From Anaerolinea sp. (GTDB taxonomy: Bacteria; Chloroflexota; Anaerolineae; Anaerolineales; Villigracilaceae), in NCBI GenBank assembly GCA_020720965.1, contig DYNS01000002.1, positions 1-34,539 on the forward strand: a stretch of 34,539 nt of DNA, read 5' to 3'. The first letter of the stretch is position 1. The number at the start of each line of letters is the position of its first letter. A model generated the notes under the pieces. That model made no database searches. It saw only the letters and a program-made list of their open reading frames with translations, and had not been told where the DNA came from. Positions 15,048-22,780 of the stretch are shown here, in pieces. The position numbers and the translations under genes are program-made.

Positions 15048-15737
15048 CTATTGCATTACCTGTAGTTTGCGCTGCTCCACCTTTTCGGCGTATTGCGCCA
15101 GGCGGATGCGATGCCAAAAGAGGGTGATGAAGATGACGGTGAAGGCGGCGATGTGGAAGAACATGGTGTGGAGCATTTCATCGGTCATGCCCATGGATTC
15201 GCCGCCGCCAGAGCCAATAAGCACCGGGTGAATGGTGCGGAAGAGGCGGATGGATAAGAAGGTGAGCGGGACGCTTAAGCCGCCCAAAATGGTGTAGATT
15301 GCCCCAAAACGGGCGCGGCGTACCGGGTCTTCGATGCCCTGGCGCAGAAGGAGGTAGGCGAGGTAAATCATCCCCAGGATGGCGGCGGTGGTAAGGCGCG
15401 GCTCCCAGGTCCACCAGGTTCCCCAGGCGGGGCGCGCCCAGATGGAGCCAAGCACAACGGCAACAAAGAAGAAGACCAGGCTTAGTTCCACTGCCGCCAA
15501 GCCGATGGCATCCCACTTGAGGTCTTTGGTTCTGAGATACACTACCGCAAGCACGGCAGCGACAACGAAGCCCAACATGCCCACCCAGGCGGTAGCGACA
15601 TGAACGTAAAAGACTTTTTGCACCAATCCCATCACTTTTTCGGTGGGGGCGTAGAAGAATACCAGCAGGGTGGAGGCGACGAGCAGGAGCAGTGAGACAA
15701 GGTTGAGAATTTTGAGGGTGCGGGGTTGAGGAGACAT
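15048..15737 (-). CDS. ccmC: Haem exporter protein CcmC
   Basis: The 229-residue integral membrane protein has six predicted membrane helices and the tryptophan-rich haem-handling motif WGTWWTWEPRLT (residues 105-116), diagnostic of the CcmC/CcmF/CcsA superfamily. Histidines H46 and H170 flank this loop in positions expected for the external haem ligands. CcmC hands haem to CcmE at the outer face of the membrane. The gene follows ccmB by 21 bases and precedes ccmD by 8. Glu in place of Asp in the 'WWD' motif (WEPR rather than WDAR) is a mild variation. Confidence 0.95.
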   Translation of the reverse strand: MSPQPRTLKILNLVSLLLLVASTLLVFFYAPTEKVMGLVQKVFYVHVATAWVGMLGFVVAAVLAVVYLRTKDLKWDAIGLAAVELSLVFFFVAVVLGSIWARPAWGTWWTWEPRLTTAAILGMIYLAYLLLRQGIEDPVRRARFGAIYTILGGLSVPLTFLSIRLFRTIHPVLIGSGGGESMGMTDEMLHTMFFHIAAFTVIFITLFWHRIRLAQYAEKVEQRKLQVMQ

Positions 15738-15758
15738 AGCGATTCCTTTGGGAAGGGG

Positions 15759-16436
15759 TTATTCTTCCACCACGTAATCAAAAACCATAAACGCGGCGGC
15801 AAGGAAGATGATGTCGTACACCAGTAAGAGGTTGAGCCAGGGTGATATTTCCGTGAAGGCATCGGCGGCGAGAAAACCGCCAGAGGCTTTGACAGCGGCA
15901 ACGATGACGGGCAAAACCAGGGGAAAGAGCAAGACCGGCAAAAGGACATCCCTGGTGCGGGTTTGCACCGACATGGAAGCCAGCAAAACACCCACTGCCA
16001 CGTAGCCAACCGAGCCAAGCAGGGTGACGAGTAATAAGCCGCGGTTGAACAGGTTGATGTTGTAAAGCAGGCTGTATGCCGGGATGACGATAACTTCTAC
16101 AATGAGCATGAATGCCAGGTTGCTGAAAAATTTGCCAAAGTAAATGGCAGACCTATCCAACGGGGCGAGGAGCAAACCATCCAGACAGCCCTGGTCTTTT
16201 TCGGCGGACATGGTGCGGTTTAAGCCCAAAGTTCCGGCAAAAGAGAAAGTGACCCAAAGCGCTCCGGCGGTGATGGCGGTGCGGGCTTTTACGTCCAGTT
16301 CCAGGGCAAAATAGAAGATGAGGACAACCAGCACGGCAAAGACGAGCATGGCGGGGATGAGTTCGCGGGAGCGAAATTCCGCCGCCAGGTCTTTGCGGAA
16401 AACTGCCCAAACAGCGCGCAGGTAGGGGTTCTTCAT
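15759..16436 (-). CDS. ccmB: Haem exporter protein CcmB
   Basis: The 225-residue membrane subunit of the CcmAB transporter has about six hydrophobic segments. It opens with LRAVWAVFRKDLAAEFRSRELI, typical of CcmB, and has GLNRTMSAEKDQGCLDGLLLAPLDR in the coupling region (residues near 70-95), a well-conserved family block. CcmB works with CcmA to drive release of haem-loaded CcmE. Its start overlaps the ccmA stop in an ATGA arrangement, so translation is coupled. Confidence 0.95.
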   Translation of the reverse strand: MKNPYLRAVWAVFRKDLAAEFRSRELIPAMLVFAVLVVLIFYFALELDVKARTAITAGALWVTFSFAGTLGLNRTMSAEKDQGCLDGLLLAPLDRSAIYFGKFFSNLAFMLIVEVIVIPAYSLLYNINLFNRGLLLVTLLGSVGYVAVGVLLASMSVQTRTRDVLLPVLLFPLVLPVIVAAVKASGGFLAADAFTEISPWLNLLLVYDIIFLAAAFMVFDYVVEE

Positions 16437-17140
16437 GCGGCTTTCTCCAGGGCTTGTTTGTAAAAGGTCAGCAGGTTGTTGCTGCCAAGTTGGGCGGGGG
16501 TGGCGGATGCCACAATTTGCCCGCGAGAGAGGACATCAAAACGGGTGGCGAGGTTTTCGGCGCGTGCCAGGTCGTGCGAGGTCATTACGACTGCGTGAGG
16601 TCCCTGCGTGGCGACATTTTTCAGGACGGTATCCAGCATTTCGGAGGCATCCTGGTCCAAACCGGTGTAGGGTTCGTCAAAGAGCATCACTTCCGGGTTG
16701 TGCAAAACGGCGCGGGCAATGGCAAGGCGCTGCTGCATTCCGCGTGAGAAGGTGCGAACCAGGTCACGGTGGCGGTTGGCAAGCCCCACCAGGCGCAGGA
16801 CTTCCTCGATGCGGCGGGCAGGTTGAGGCAGGTCGTACAGGTCGGCGTAGAAAGCCAGGTTTTCGGCGGCGGTCAGGTCGCCGTAGAGCAGGGGTTGGTG
16901 CGAAACAACCCCCAACCGGCGGCGGACGGCGGCAGCCTGGGCAGGCAGGTTGTACCCGGCGATTCTGACCACCCCCAAACTGGGGCGGGAAAGGGAAGCG
17001 AGGATACGCAAAAAGGTGGTTTTGCCCGCCCCATTGGGACCCAACAGGGCAACAAACTCGCCGGGCTGAACGGTGAAGTTCAGCCCGCGCAGAATGGTCT
17101 TTGCGCCAAATCGCTTTACGAGTTTGGTTACTTCTATCAT
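16433..17140 (-). CDS. ccmA: Haem exporter ATP-binding protein CcmA
   Basis: The 235-residue ABC ATPase has all motifs: Walker A GPNGAGKT (34-41), Q-loop around H81-Q82, signature FSRGMQQR (131-138), Walker B VMLFDEP (151-157) and H-loop His189. The signature is the CcmA form (SRGMQQR) rather than the generic LSGGQ. It powers the CcmABCD complex on the cytoplasmic side. Its ATG overlaps the stop of the upstream cytochrome gene by four bases, and its stop overlaps the ccmB start likewise. Confidence 0.95.
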   Translation of the reverse strand: MIEVTKLVKRFGAKTILRGLNFTVQPGEFVALLGPNGAGKTTFLRILASLSRPSLGVVRIAGYNLPAQAAAVRRRLGVVSHQPLLYGDLTAAENLAFYADLYDLPQPARRIEEVLRLVGLANRHRDLVRTFSRGMQQRLAIARAVLHNPEVMLFDEPYTGLDQDASEMLDTVLKNVATQGPHAVVMTSHDLARAENLATRFDVLSRGQIVASATPAQLGSNNLLTFYKQALEKAA

Positions 17141-18984
17141 TTCCGCAGTTTTTCCTTCAGGTCGGCGCGGCGAGCCTGGTAGGCTTCTTGTTTTATCTTT
17201 CCGGCGCGGAATTGGTCATCCAGGGCGATGATGGCATCCAGAATCTCGCCTTCGTCCGTTTCCTCGTCATCTTCATCTTCTTCGTCCTGCTCTTCTTCCA
17301 ATGCGGCGCGGCGGCGGTCTCGCAGGTAAAAGGCGATTCCTACCCCTAACAGGGCGAAGCCCAATGCGCCAACCCCGATGATGATTGCCTGGGTGTTATC
17401 CACCCCGGCGGCGGAGGATGAATCGGCGTTTTTGGGCGCGCCGGACACCACAAAAGTAACCTGCCGATTGGCGGTGGCAAAGGTGGATGTCTGGAAGTTG
17501 CCGTTTTCGCCCATGGGGCGCAGTTCACCGGTTGTCAGCCCCTCGCCTTCGGCTTTCATGCCCTCTGGCACAATGATTGTGCCGGAAGTGACATTGAGGA
17601 CGAAGTCTTGCCGCACTTCCACTTCTTTGTCGTAAGGCAGGGTAAAGAGCGCCACAATGCCATATTGCTGCATGGAGGGCGGAATGACGAAGCCGGTTTC
17701 GGCGGGCAGGAATTGCCCACCCATGCCTGCATCTTCAAAACTGACGTTTTGCGCGCCCGCCGGGACGGTGATGAAGGGGATGGTCGTGCCGTCTGTTTCC
17801 ACCAGGACCGAGTTAGGCGAGCCGTTGGCAAAGGCGTACACCACCGAAACAGGAATCTGCCCGTTGGATGGGGTATCGAAGAAGAAGTGAATCTGCTGCA
17901 TTTCCAGGGTGGCGGTATCCGTCACCGTCTCGAAAACGGAAAGAGTGGGGAAACTCAGTTCAGTTTGACCCTCCTCCACCGTCAGCGGTTCGGTTTGGTA
18001 GGGAACGGTGAGGTAGGAGACTTCTGCGATGTACAGTTGCCCGGCAACCGGCTCTATGCCGGTGAAGCGGAATGCGCCGTTTTCAATTTTCGACTCCTGA
18101 TGAAAGGCTTCGGCAAAGGAGCCGGTTGTCATGTCGTGGTCGAAGGCGCGAAGGGTGACGGTTAGCCCCTCCGGCAGGATTCCGGTGCTGAGGTTGGATA
18201 CGGTGCCGCTAAAGGTGACTCCGCTGGGGGCTTGGGTCGGTTCTGCGGCAGCGGATTCGGTAGCGGGGGTTTCTTCGGCGGCGGGGGTGGCAGGCTGAGG
18301 TGTGGCGGTGGCTGCCAGAGCCGGGGCGGGGGCAAAGGTAAAGGCGCGGACGTAATCCGCTACGGCGTAGGCTTCTTCTTCTGCCAAGCCGCTGGCGGGC
18401 ATTTGGGGCGGTATGCCCTTTTGGATGAGGCTCACCAGGTCTTGCTGGCTAAGGGCTGCCAGGGTTTGCTGGTCTTGCAGGTTGGCGTTGGACAGGGCTG
18501 CGCCATCCGCACCGTGACATTGGGCGCAGGTGGATTGGTAGAGCGCCTCGCCCTGTGCCGGGTTGAGGCTAAGGGTGTAAGCGTAGGCGACTACGTCCCA
18601 GCGTTGTTGGTCGGTGAGGCTGGTGAAGCCGGGCATGAAGTTTTGAATGTTGCCCTGGCTGACAATGGTGAACCACTGCGCCGGGGAGGCTTTACGGGCA
18701 ATATCTGCCACGCCCAAGGGAGGGACGTTGACGGGCAGTTGGGCGGCTTGAGCGCCATCACCCATGCCTTGCTCGCCATGACAGGCGGCGCATTTTTGGG
18801 CGTAAATCTCGGCTCCGGCGGCGGCGTTGGGGGCAGCGGAAGGGTAGAGAGCGCCCAACGTGGGGGCAGGGGTGGGCGGCTGATAGTTGGGCGGGGGGGT
18901 AATATCTTCTGCCAGGGAGAAGTTGCAGGCAACGAGGAGGAAGGGCAGGAGAAGAAGAAGGAGGATGGAGGAGCGCAATTTCAT
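17137..18984 (-). CDS. Di-haem cytochrome c lipoprotein with C-terminal membrane anchor and CcmI-like tail
   Basis: This 615-residue protein starts at ATG 18984, 11 bases after the upstream stop; a longer frame to 19059 overlaps that gene and lacks a signal. The lipobox LVAC gives acylation at Cys20. Two class-I cytochrome c domains follow: CAACH (65-69) with likely axial Met117, and CAQCH (153-157) with likely Met195. A Pro/Ala/Thr linker (218-255) leads to beta-rich domains resembling carboxypeptidase-regulatory-like folds (about 256-515). A transmembrane helix (532-554), an acidic run (563-580) and a helical tail ILDAIIALDDQF...GKIKQEAY (581-602) close the protein. It is encoded inside the ccm operon and is a probable client of the system. 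The redox partner is unknown. Confidence 0.88.
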   Translation of the reverse strand: MKLRSSILLLLLLPFLLVACNFSLAEDITPPPNYQPPTPAPTLGALYPSAAPNAAAGAEIYAQKCAACHGEQGMGDGAQAAQLPVNVPPLGVADIARKASPAQWFTIVSQGNIQNFMPGFTSLTDQQRWDVVAYAYTLSLNPAQGEALYQSTCAQCHGADGAALSNANLQDQQTLAALSQQDLVSLIQKGIPPQMPASGLAEEEAYAVADYVRAFTFAPAPALAATATPQPATPAAEETPATESAAAEPTQAPSGVTFSGTVSNLSTGILPEGLTVTLRAFDHDMTTGSFAEAFHQESKIENGAFRFTGIEPVAGQLYIAEVSYLTVPYQTEPLTVEEGQTELSFPTLSVFETVTDTATLEMQQIHFFFDTPSNGQIPVSVVYAFANGSPNSVLVETDGTTIPFITVPAGAQNVSFEDAGMGGQFLPAETGFVIPPSMQQYGIVALFTLPYDKEVEVRQDFVLNVTSGTIIVPEGMKAEGEGLTTGELRPMGENGNFQTSTFATANRQVTFVVSGAPKNADSSSAAGVDNTQAIIIGVGALGFALLGVGIAFYLRDRRRAALEEEQDEEDEDDEETDEGEILDAIIALDDQFRAGKIKQEAYQARRADLKEKLRK

Positions 18985-18995
18985 ACAGGTAACTT

Positions 18996-19505
18996 TCAGG
19001 AAATGGGTTTGCCGCAGGAGGGGCAGAAGCGGTCGGATTGGAGGACGGGTTTGCCACATTTGGGGCAGAACCCGCCAGACTTTTCTTTGCGGTTGGCGCG
19101 GCGGGCAGCAATGCGCTCTTCCAGGTCGTCTTCGCTGAGAGGGGAGGCATGGGCGGCAGAGTCGGCACGGCGGGCGGCGATGGCGGCTTCGATTCGGCTT
19201 TCCGCGTCTGAGGCGGGGGAGCCTGCCTGGGCTTCGTCCAGTTTTCTCAGGGTTTCGGATGCCATGCGGAGCAGTTCGGCACGCATGTTGGGGTAGTCTT
19301 CAGCGGGGATTTTGCCGAGGGTGTGGTCAAAGTCCAGTTCTTGCAGGGCGGTAAGTAGGCGGTCGCGTTCTGCCAGGAGGGAGGAGAGTTGATGTTCCTC
19401 GGCAGAGACAGAGCGGGCGCGGCGGTCTTCCCAAAAGGGGCGGGTGATGAACAAGCCGGTGATTACGATGACGGATAGGGTGAGAAAGATTGCTCCAAGT
19501 TCCAT
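18996..19505 (-). CDS. CcmI-like membrane protein with C-terminal zinc ribbon
   Basis: The 169-residue protein begins with one membrane helix (residues 4-22) and a helical segment ERDRLLTALQELDFDHTLGK (46-65) followed by IPAEDYPNMRAELL. This pattern is the CcmI/CycH N-terminal signature (helix, then 'D...GK....DY...R..L'). In place of the periplasmic TPR part of CcmI it has a charged linker and a treble-clef-like zinc ribbon with C147, C150, C161 and C164 (CPKC...CPSC). Its position between ccmG and the operon's cytochrome supports a role in apocytochrome handling. The zinc ribbon is expected on the cytoplasmic side only if the protein is N-out; topology is not settled. Confidence 0.8.
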   Translation of the reverse strand: MELGAIFLTLSVIVITGLFITRPFWEDRRARSVSAEEHQLSSLLAERDRLLTALQELDFDHTLGKIPAEDYPNMRAELLRMASETLRKLDEAQAGSPASDAESRIEAAIAARRADSAAHASPLSEDDLEERIAARRANRKEKSGGFCPKCGKPVLQSDRFCPSCGKPIS

Positions 19506-19512
19506 GCTGCCT

Positions 19513-20088
19513 CTATTTGAGAAGGGGGTCTATGATGGCGTGAATTTGGGCTTCGGATGAGAAGGGACCGACCTGCACGTACACCAGTTTGCCTTGCTGG
19601 TCTATGAAGTAGGTCTCTGGCACGCCTTTGATGCGAAAGAATTGGGAAATTTTGGTGCCGAGGTCGGGTCCGTTGGGGTAGGTGATGTCGAATTTTTGCA
19701 GGTAGCCGCGTGCTTCGGGTTCGGTATCCACATAGTCTGCGCCGAGGAAGACGACCTGCCCGCCGGGTTGGTAGGAACGCCAGGCGGCTTCCATATCGGC
19801 GGCTTCTTGTTCGCAGGGTTTGCACCAGGAAGCCCAAAAGTTGATGACTACGACCTTGCCGCGCAGTTCAGCAAAGCTGACCTGGGATTTGCCCTCGTAG
19901 GTGTAGCCGTCAAAGAGGGTGAGGGTGAAGTCTGGAATTTCGTCACCGGGTTGGACAGTTCCCTGTTGGGCGCGGCGCAAGCCCATTGCCACAATGGCAA
20001 GCAAGGCAAGCAGGGCTGCCCAAATGGTCACTTGCACCCAAATGGGGACTCCCCGGCGGGGGGCGGCAGTGTTGGGTTGAGTCGTCAT
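19513..20088 (-). CDS. ccmG: Thiol-disulfide oxidoreductase CcmG (TlpA/DsbE-like)
   Basis: The 191-residue protein is a membrane-anchored thioredoxin: anchor helix about residues 16-36, then AELRGKVVVINFWASWCKPC with active-site CKPC (89-92), and the cis-proline block GVPETYF (155-161). In Ccm systems it reduces the haem-binding cysteines of apocytochrome or the CcmH disulfide. ATG 20088 is preceded by AGGAGAAAG. A longer in-frame extension to 20463 runs through ccmH in another frame and has no membrane signal, so it is rejected. The next gene starts 7 bases after its stop. Confidence 0.94.
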   Translation of the reverse strand: MTTQPNTAAPRRGVPIWVQVTIWAALLALLAIVAMGLRRAQQGTVQPGDEIPDFTLTLFDGYTYEGKSQVSFAELRGKVVVINFWASWCKPCEQEAADMEAAWRSYQPGGQVVFLGADYVDTEPEARGYLQKFDITYPNGPDLGTKISQFFRIKGVPETYFIDQQGKLVYVQVGPFSSEAQIHAIIDPLLK

Positions 20089-20102
20089 GTCGCTTTCTCC
20101 TC

Positions 20103-20588
20103 TTACTTGCGTTTGTTCAGTTCTTCTTCCACCCGGCGCAGGTCGGCATCGCTGAGGCTGGGGGAGGCGGGGGGCTGGGCTTCGTCTGCTTCGAGGGGCA
20201 GGGGTTGGCGCATAGATTGGTAGGCGCGGTACAAGATGAAGATGCCAACCCCAAAGAGGGCAACCGGCATGAGGTAGATGAGCCAGTACCAACCCTGGCG
20301 CGGAGGTTCCGCCAAAACGCGAGCGCCGTACTGCTCCACGAAGTAATCCTGAATTTGTTCTTTGCTCCAGCCTTCCGAGAGTTTGAGCCGAATCAGTTCG
20401 CGCCATTGCTTGCAGGCTTCGGTGGGGCAGACATCCAACGGGGTGTTCTCGCAGACGGGGCAAAAGAGTTCTTTGGCAATGGCGTTCACTTCGTCATCGC
20501 TGGGGGTGGTTGCCTGGGCGGAGGCTACGCCAACCCAAAGGTTGAAGAGCAAAAAGACGAGCAGAAAAACGGCGAGGGGTTTCTTCAT
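20103..20588 (-). CDS. ccmH: Cytochrome c biogenesis protein CcmH (four-cysteine variant)
   Basis: The 161-residue protein has a signal peptide (1-24), the CcmH thioredox motif in LFCPVCENTP (C43, C46), the conserved helix QWRELIRLKLSEGWSKEQI and YFVEQYGARVLAEPP, and a C-terminal membrane helix (about 101-121). CcmH holds apocytochrome cysteines for haem ligation with CcmF. A second cysteine pair, C54 and C59 in DVCPTEAC, follows the normal LRCPVC region and is absent from the E. coli-type protein as I know it. The gene begins 6 bases after the ccmF stop. Confidence 0.93.
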   Translation of the reverse strand: MKKPLAVFLLVFLLFNLWVGVASAQATTPSDDEVNAIAKELFCPVCENTPLDVCPTEACKQWRELIRLKLSEGWSKEQIQDYFVEQYGARVLAEPPRQGWYWLIYLMPVALFGVGIFILYRAYQSMRQPLPLEADEAQPPASPSLSDADLRRVEEELNKRK

Positions 20589-20594
20589 GGGGGC

Positions 20595-22703
20595 TTAGTC
20601 TCCGGGTTGGTATGCCGGGCGAGATTTGCGGGCGCGGGCGGGGGCGTGTTCCGGTTCTTCATCGGGCCAGGCGGCGATGAGGGTTCCGGCGATGAAGATG
20701 AATGAGCCGAGCCAGAGCCAGTTCACCAGGGGGTTGTGATAAACCTTGAAGGGCGCAATTTGGGAGGTTACGCCCTCCCAGTTGACGAGCAGGACATAGA
20801 GGTCATCTGCCAGGGTGGAGCGCACGCCGGGGATGGTCATGGGCTGCCCATCGGCGTATACGTCATAGCGAGGGTACAGTTCGGTGATGAATTTTCCGTC
20901 TCTAAAGACGCTCATCACGGCGCGAGTGACCCAGCGCCCGTCCTCCGCCTGAAATTGGGCAAGCGAATCGTATTGGACGGTGTACCCGGCGAGGGTGATG
21001 CTTTCTCCAACAGAGAGGCTTTGCTGGGTTTCGGTTTGGAACATCTCGATGCCGATGATGCCAATCGCCATCAAAATCACGCCCAGGTGAATGACGTAGC
21101 CGCCATAACGGCGGCGATTGCGACCTGCCAAACGCCACAGGGCAAGGAAAAAGTTCTCTTTTTGGGCGCGGCTGCGGGCGCGGGCGGCACGCCAAAATTC
21201 GTACAGGGTGATGGAGGTGGTGAGGGCGACAAAGGTCAAGCCGATGAGGGCGTAAATGTTACGGATGCCGAGCAAGAGCAGGGCAATGAGGGTGAGAACG
21301 GCAGGGATGGCGGGCTTCCAGAGCAGGCGGGCAATGCCCAGGGCGTAGCGTTTTTCCATCTCCATGCCGTTTTGGTTTGCCAGGTTGCTCAGGCTGACAT
21401 GACCCCAGGCGGAAAGGGGCGCAATGCCCATGAGAAGGACGAGGGCGGCAAAAAGAGGCCCGGCGGCGCGTTCATAGTAGGGTGGACCTACGGTCACTTT
21501 GGCGCCGGTTGCCAGTTCACTCACCAGGGGCGAGATGACCCCCCAAAAGCAAATGCCGAGGATGCCCATGAAGAGCAGGTTGTTGAGCAAAAACAGGGCT
21601 TCACGCGAGAACATGGAGTGCATTTGCCCCTCGGCTTTCAGGCTGTCCCAGCGGTAGATGAGCAAGGCAACCGAGATGACGAAGGTCGCGCCGATGAAGA
21701 TGAAGAAAGCCGGACCAATGGCGCTTTTGGCAAAAGCGTGAACCGAAGAAAGCACGCCAGAACGGGTGAGGAAGGTGCCAAAGACGACCAGGGCATAGGT
21801 GAGGATGACGAGAATCATGTTCCAGTGCTTCAGCATCCCGCGCTTTTCTTGAATCATCACCGAGTGCAGGAAGGCTGTGCCGGTGAGCCAGGGCATGAAA
21901 GCCGCGATTTCCACCGGGTCCCAGCCCCAGTAGCCGCCCCAGCCCAAAACGTCATACGCCCAACGCCCGCCCAGAACCAGCCCCAGGGAGAGGAAGACCC
22001 AGGCAACGAGAGTCCAGCGGCGGGTAATGCGAATCCAGCGGTCATCGGTGCGCCCGGTGACGAGGGCGGCAATGGCGAAGGCATAGGGAATGACGAAGGA
22101 GACGAATCCCAGATAGAGCATGGGGGGGTGAATAATCATGCCGGGGTGACGCAGGAGGGGATTCAGCCCGTTGCCGTTTTCCGGGGTAAAGGCAATGCCG
22201 TTTTCCGGCTTGAAGGTGTAGGCGGCTACGCCCTCAAAGGTTTGCCAAAAACGGGCAAAGGGATTCTCAAAAAAGACGTTTAGCCCCAAAAAGAAAGCCA
22301 TCGTTACCGAGGAAACCAGGATGACCCAGGGCAGGAACTCGCGGTCTCTATCCCACTTGCGGAGGGTGACGGCGGTGGTGAAGGCTGCCATGAGCCAGGA
22401 CCAGAAGAGAAGCGAGCCAGATTGCCCGCCCCAGAGCGCGGTCACTTTGAGGTAGGTGGGCATATCCAGGCTGGTGACTTCGTAAACGAATTTGACGTTG
22501 AAATCTCCGGTGGCGAGGAGGTAGGTTAAATCCAACGCCGCCAGGGTGAGGAGGGGGAAGGAAAGCAACATGGCTAGGCGGGCGCTTTCCACCCATTTGG
22601 GCTGGGCGGCAAAATGACCGTAAAGCGCCGCAGCGATGGTGTAAATGGCTAAGACAAAGGTTATGACTAAAATGGCGAAACCAAAATCGGCTAACATACT
22701 CAA
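20595..22703 (-). CDS. ccmF: Haem lyase subunit CcmF
   Basis: The 702-residue polytopic membrane protein is full length for CcmF. The haem-handling WWD block is WGGYWGWDPVE (255-265), preceded by the conserved LWGGQSGSLLFW (90-101) and HPGMIIHPPMLYLG (186-199), and the C-terminal periplasmic domain and last helix are present. CcmF transfers haem from CcmE to the apocytochrome held by CcmH. The predicted long antisense reading frame over this gene is a coding shadow. A terminator-like hairpin lies 16 bases upstream, so ccmF and later genes may be expressed below ccmE or from a separate promoter. Confidence 0.96.
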   Translation of the reverse strand: MSMLADFGFAILVITFVLAIYTIAAALYGHFAAQPKWVESARLAMLLSFPLLTLAALDLTYLLATGDFNVKFVYEVTSLDMPTYLKVTALWGGQSGSLLFWSWLMAAFTTAVTLRKWDRDREFLPWVILVSSVTMAFFLGLNVFFENPFARFWQTFEGVAAYTFKPENGIAFTPENGNGLNPLLRHPGMIIHPPMLYLGFVSFVIPYAFAIAALVTGRTDDRWIRITRRWTLVAWVFLSLGLVLGGRWAYDVLGWGGYWGWDPVEIAAFMPWLTGTAFLHSVMIQEKRGMLKHWNMILVILTYALVVFGTFLTRSGVLSSVHAFAKSAIGPAFFIFIGATFVISVALLIYRWDSLKAEGQMHSMFSREALFLLNNLLFMGILGICFWGVISPLVSELATGAKVTVGPPYYERAAGPLFAALVLLMGIAPLSAWGHVSLSNLANQNGMEMEKRYALGIARLLWKPAIPAVLTLIALLLLGIRNIYALIGLTFVALTTSITLYEFWRAARARSRAQKENFFLALWRLAGRNRRRYGGYVIHLGVILMAIGIIGIEMFQTETQQSLSVGESITLAGYTVQYDSLAQFQAEDGRWVTRAVMSVFRDGKFITELYPRYDVYADGQPMTIPGVRSTLADDLYVLLVNWEGVTSQIAPFKVYHNPLVNWLWLGSFIFIAGTLIAAWPDEEPEHAPARARKSRPAYQPGD

Positions 22704-22718
22704 CTCTCCCGAAAAACA

Positions 22719-22745
22719 GGTGACAGTTGCCTGGCAACTGTCACC
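22719..22745 (-). terminator. Terminator-like perfect hairpin between ccmE and ccmF
   Basis: A perfect 12-bp inverted repeat pairs GGTGACAGTTGC (22719-22730) with GCAACTGTCACC (22734-22745) around a 3-base loop. On the minus strand it is followed by TGTTTTTCGGG, giving five T residues after the stem. The position inside the operon suggests an attenuator or partial terminator. It could instead be a dispersed palindromic repeat. Confidence 0.65.
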
Positions 22746-22780
22746 CTTGTTTGGAATGGATGCGGGGGCAGCCCCTCGCT

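Noticed and set aside
18232..19296. Plus-strand open frame of 354 codons, glycine-rich
   Set aside because: Antisense to the cytochrome and CcmI-like genes. The glycine runs mirror Pro/Ala codons of the opposite strand.
20089..20463. N-terminal extension of ccmG
   Set aside because: It runs through ccmH in another frame, lacks a signal or anchor, and the start at 20088 has a strong ribosome binding site.
20736..22283. Long plus-strand open frame of 515 codons
   Set aside because: It lies entirely antisense to ccmF, whose motifs are unmistakable. The product is a low-complexity run of His, Gly, Asp and Gln typical of a coding shadow in GC-rich DNA.
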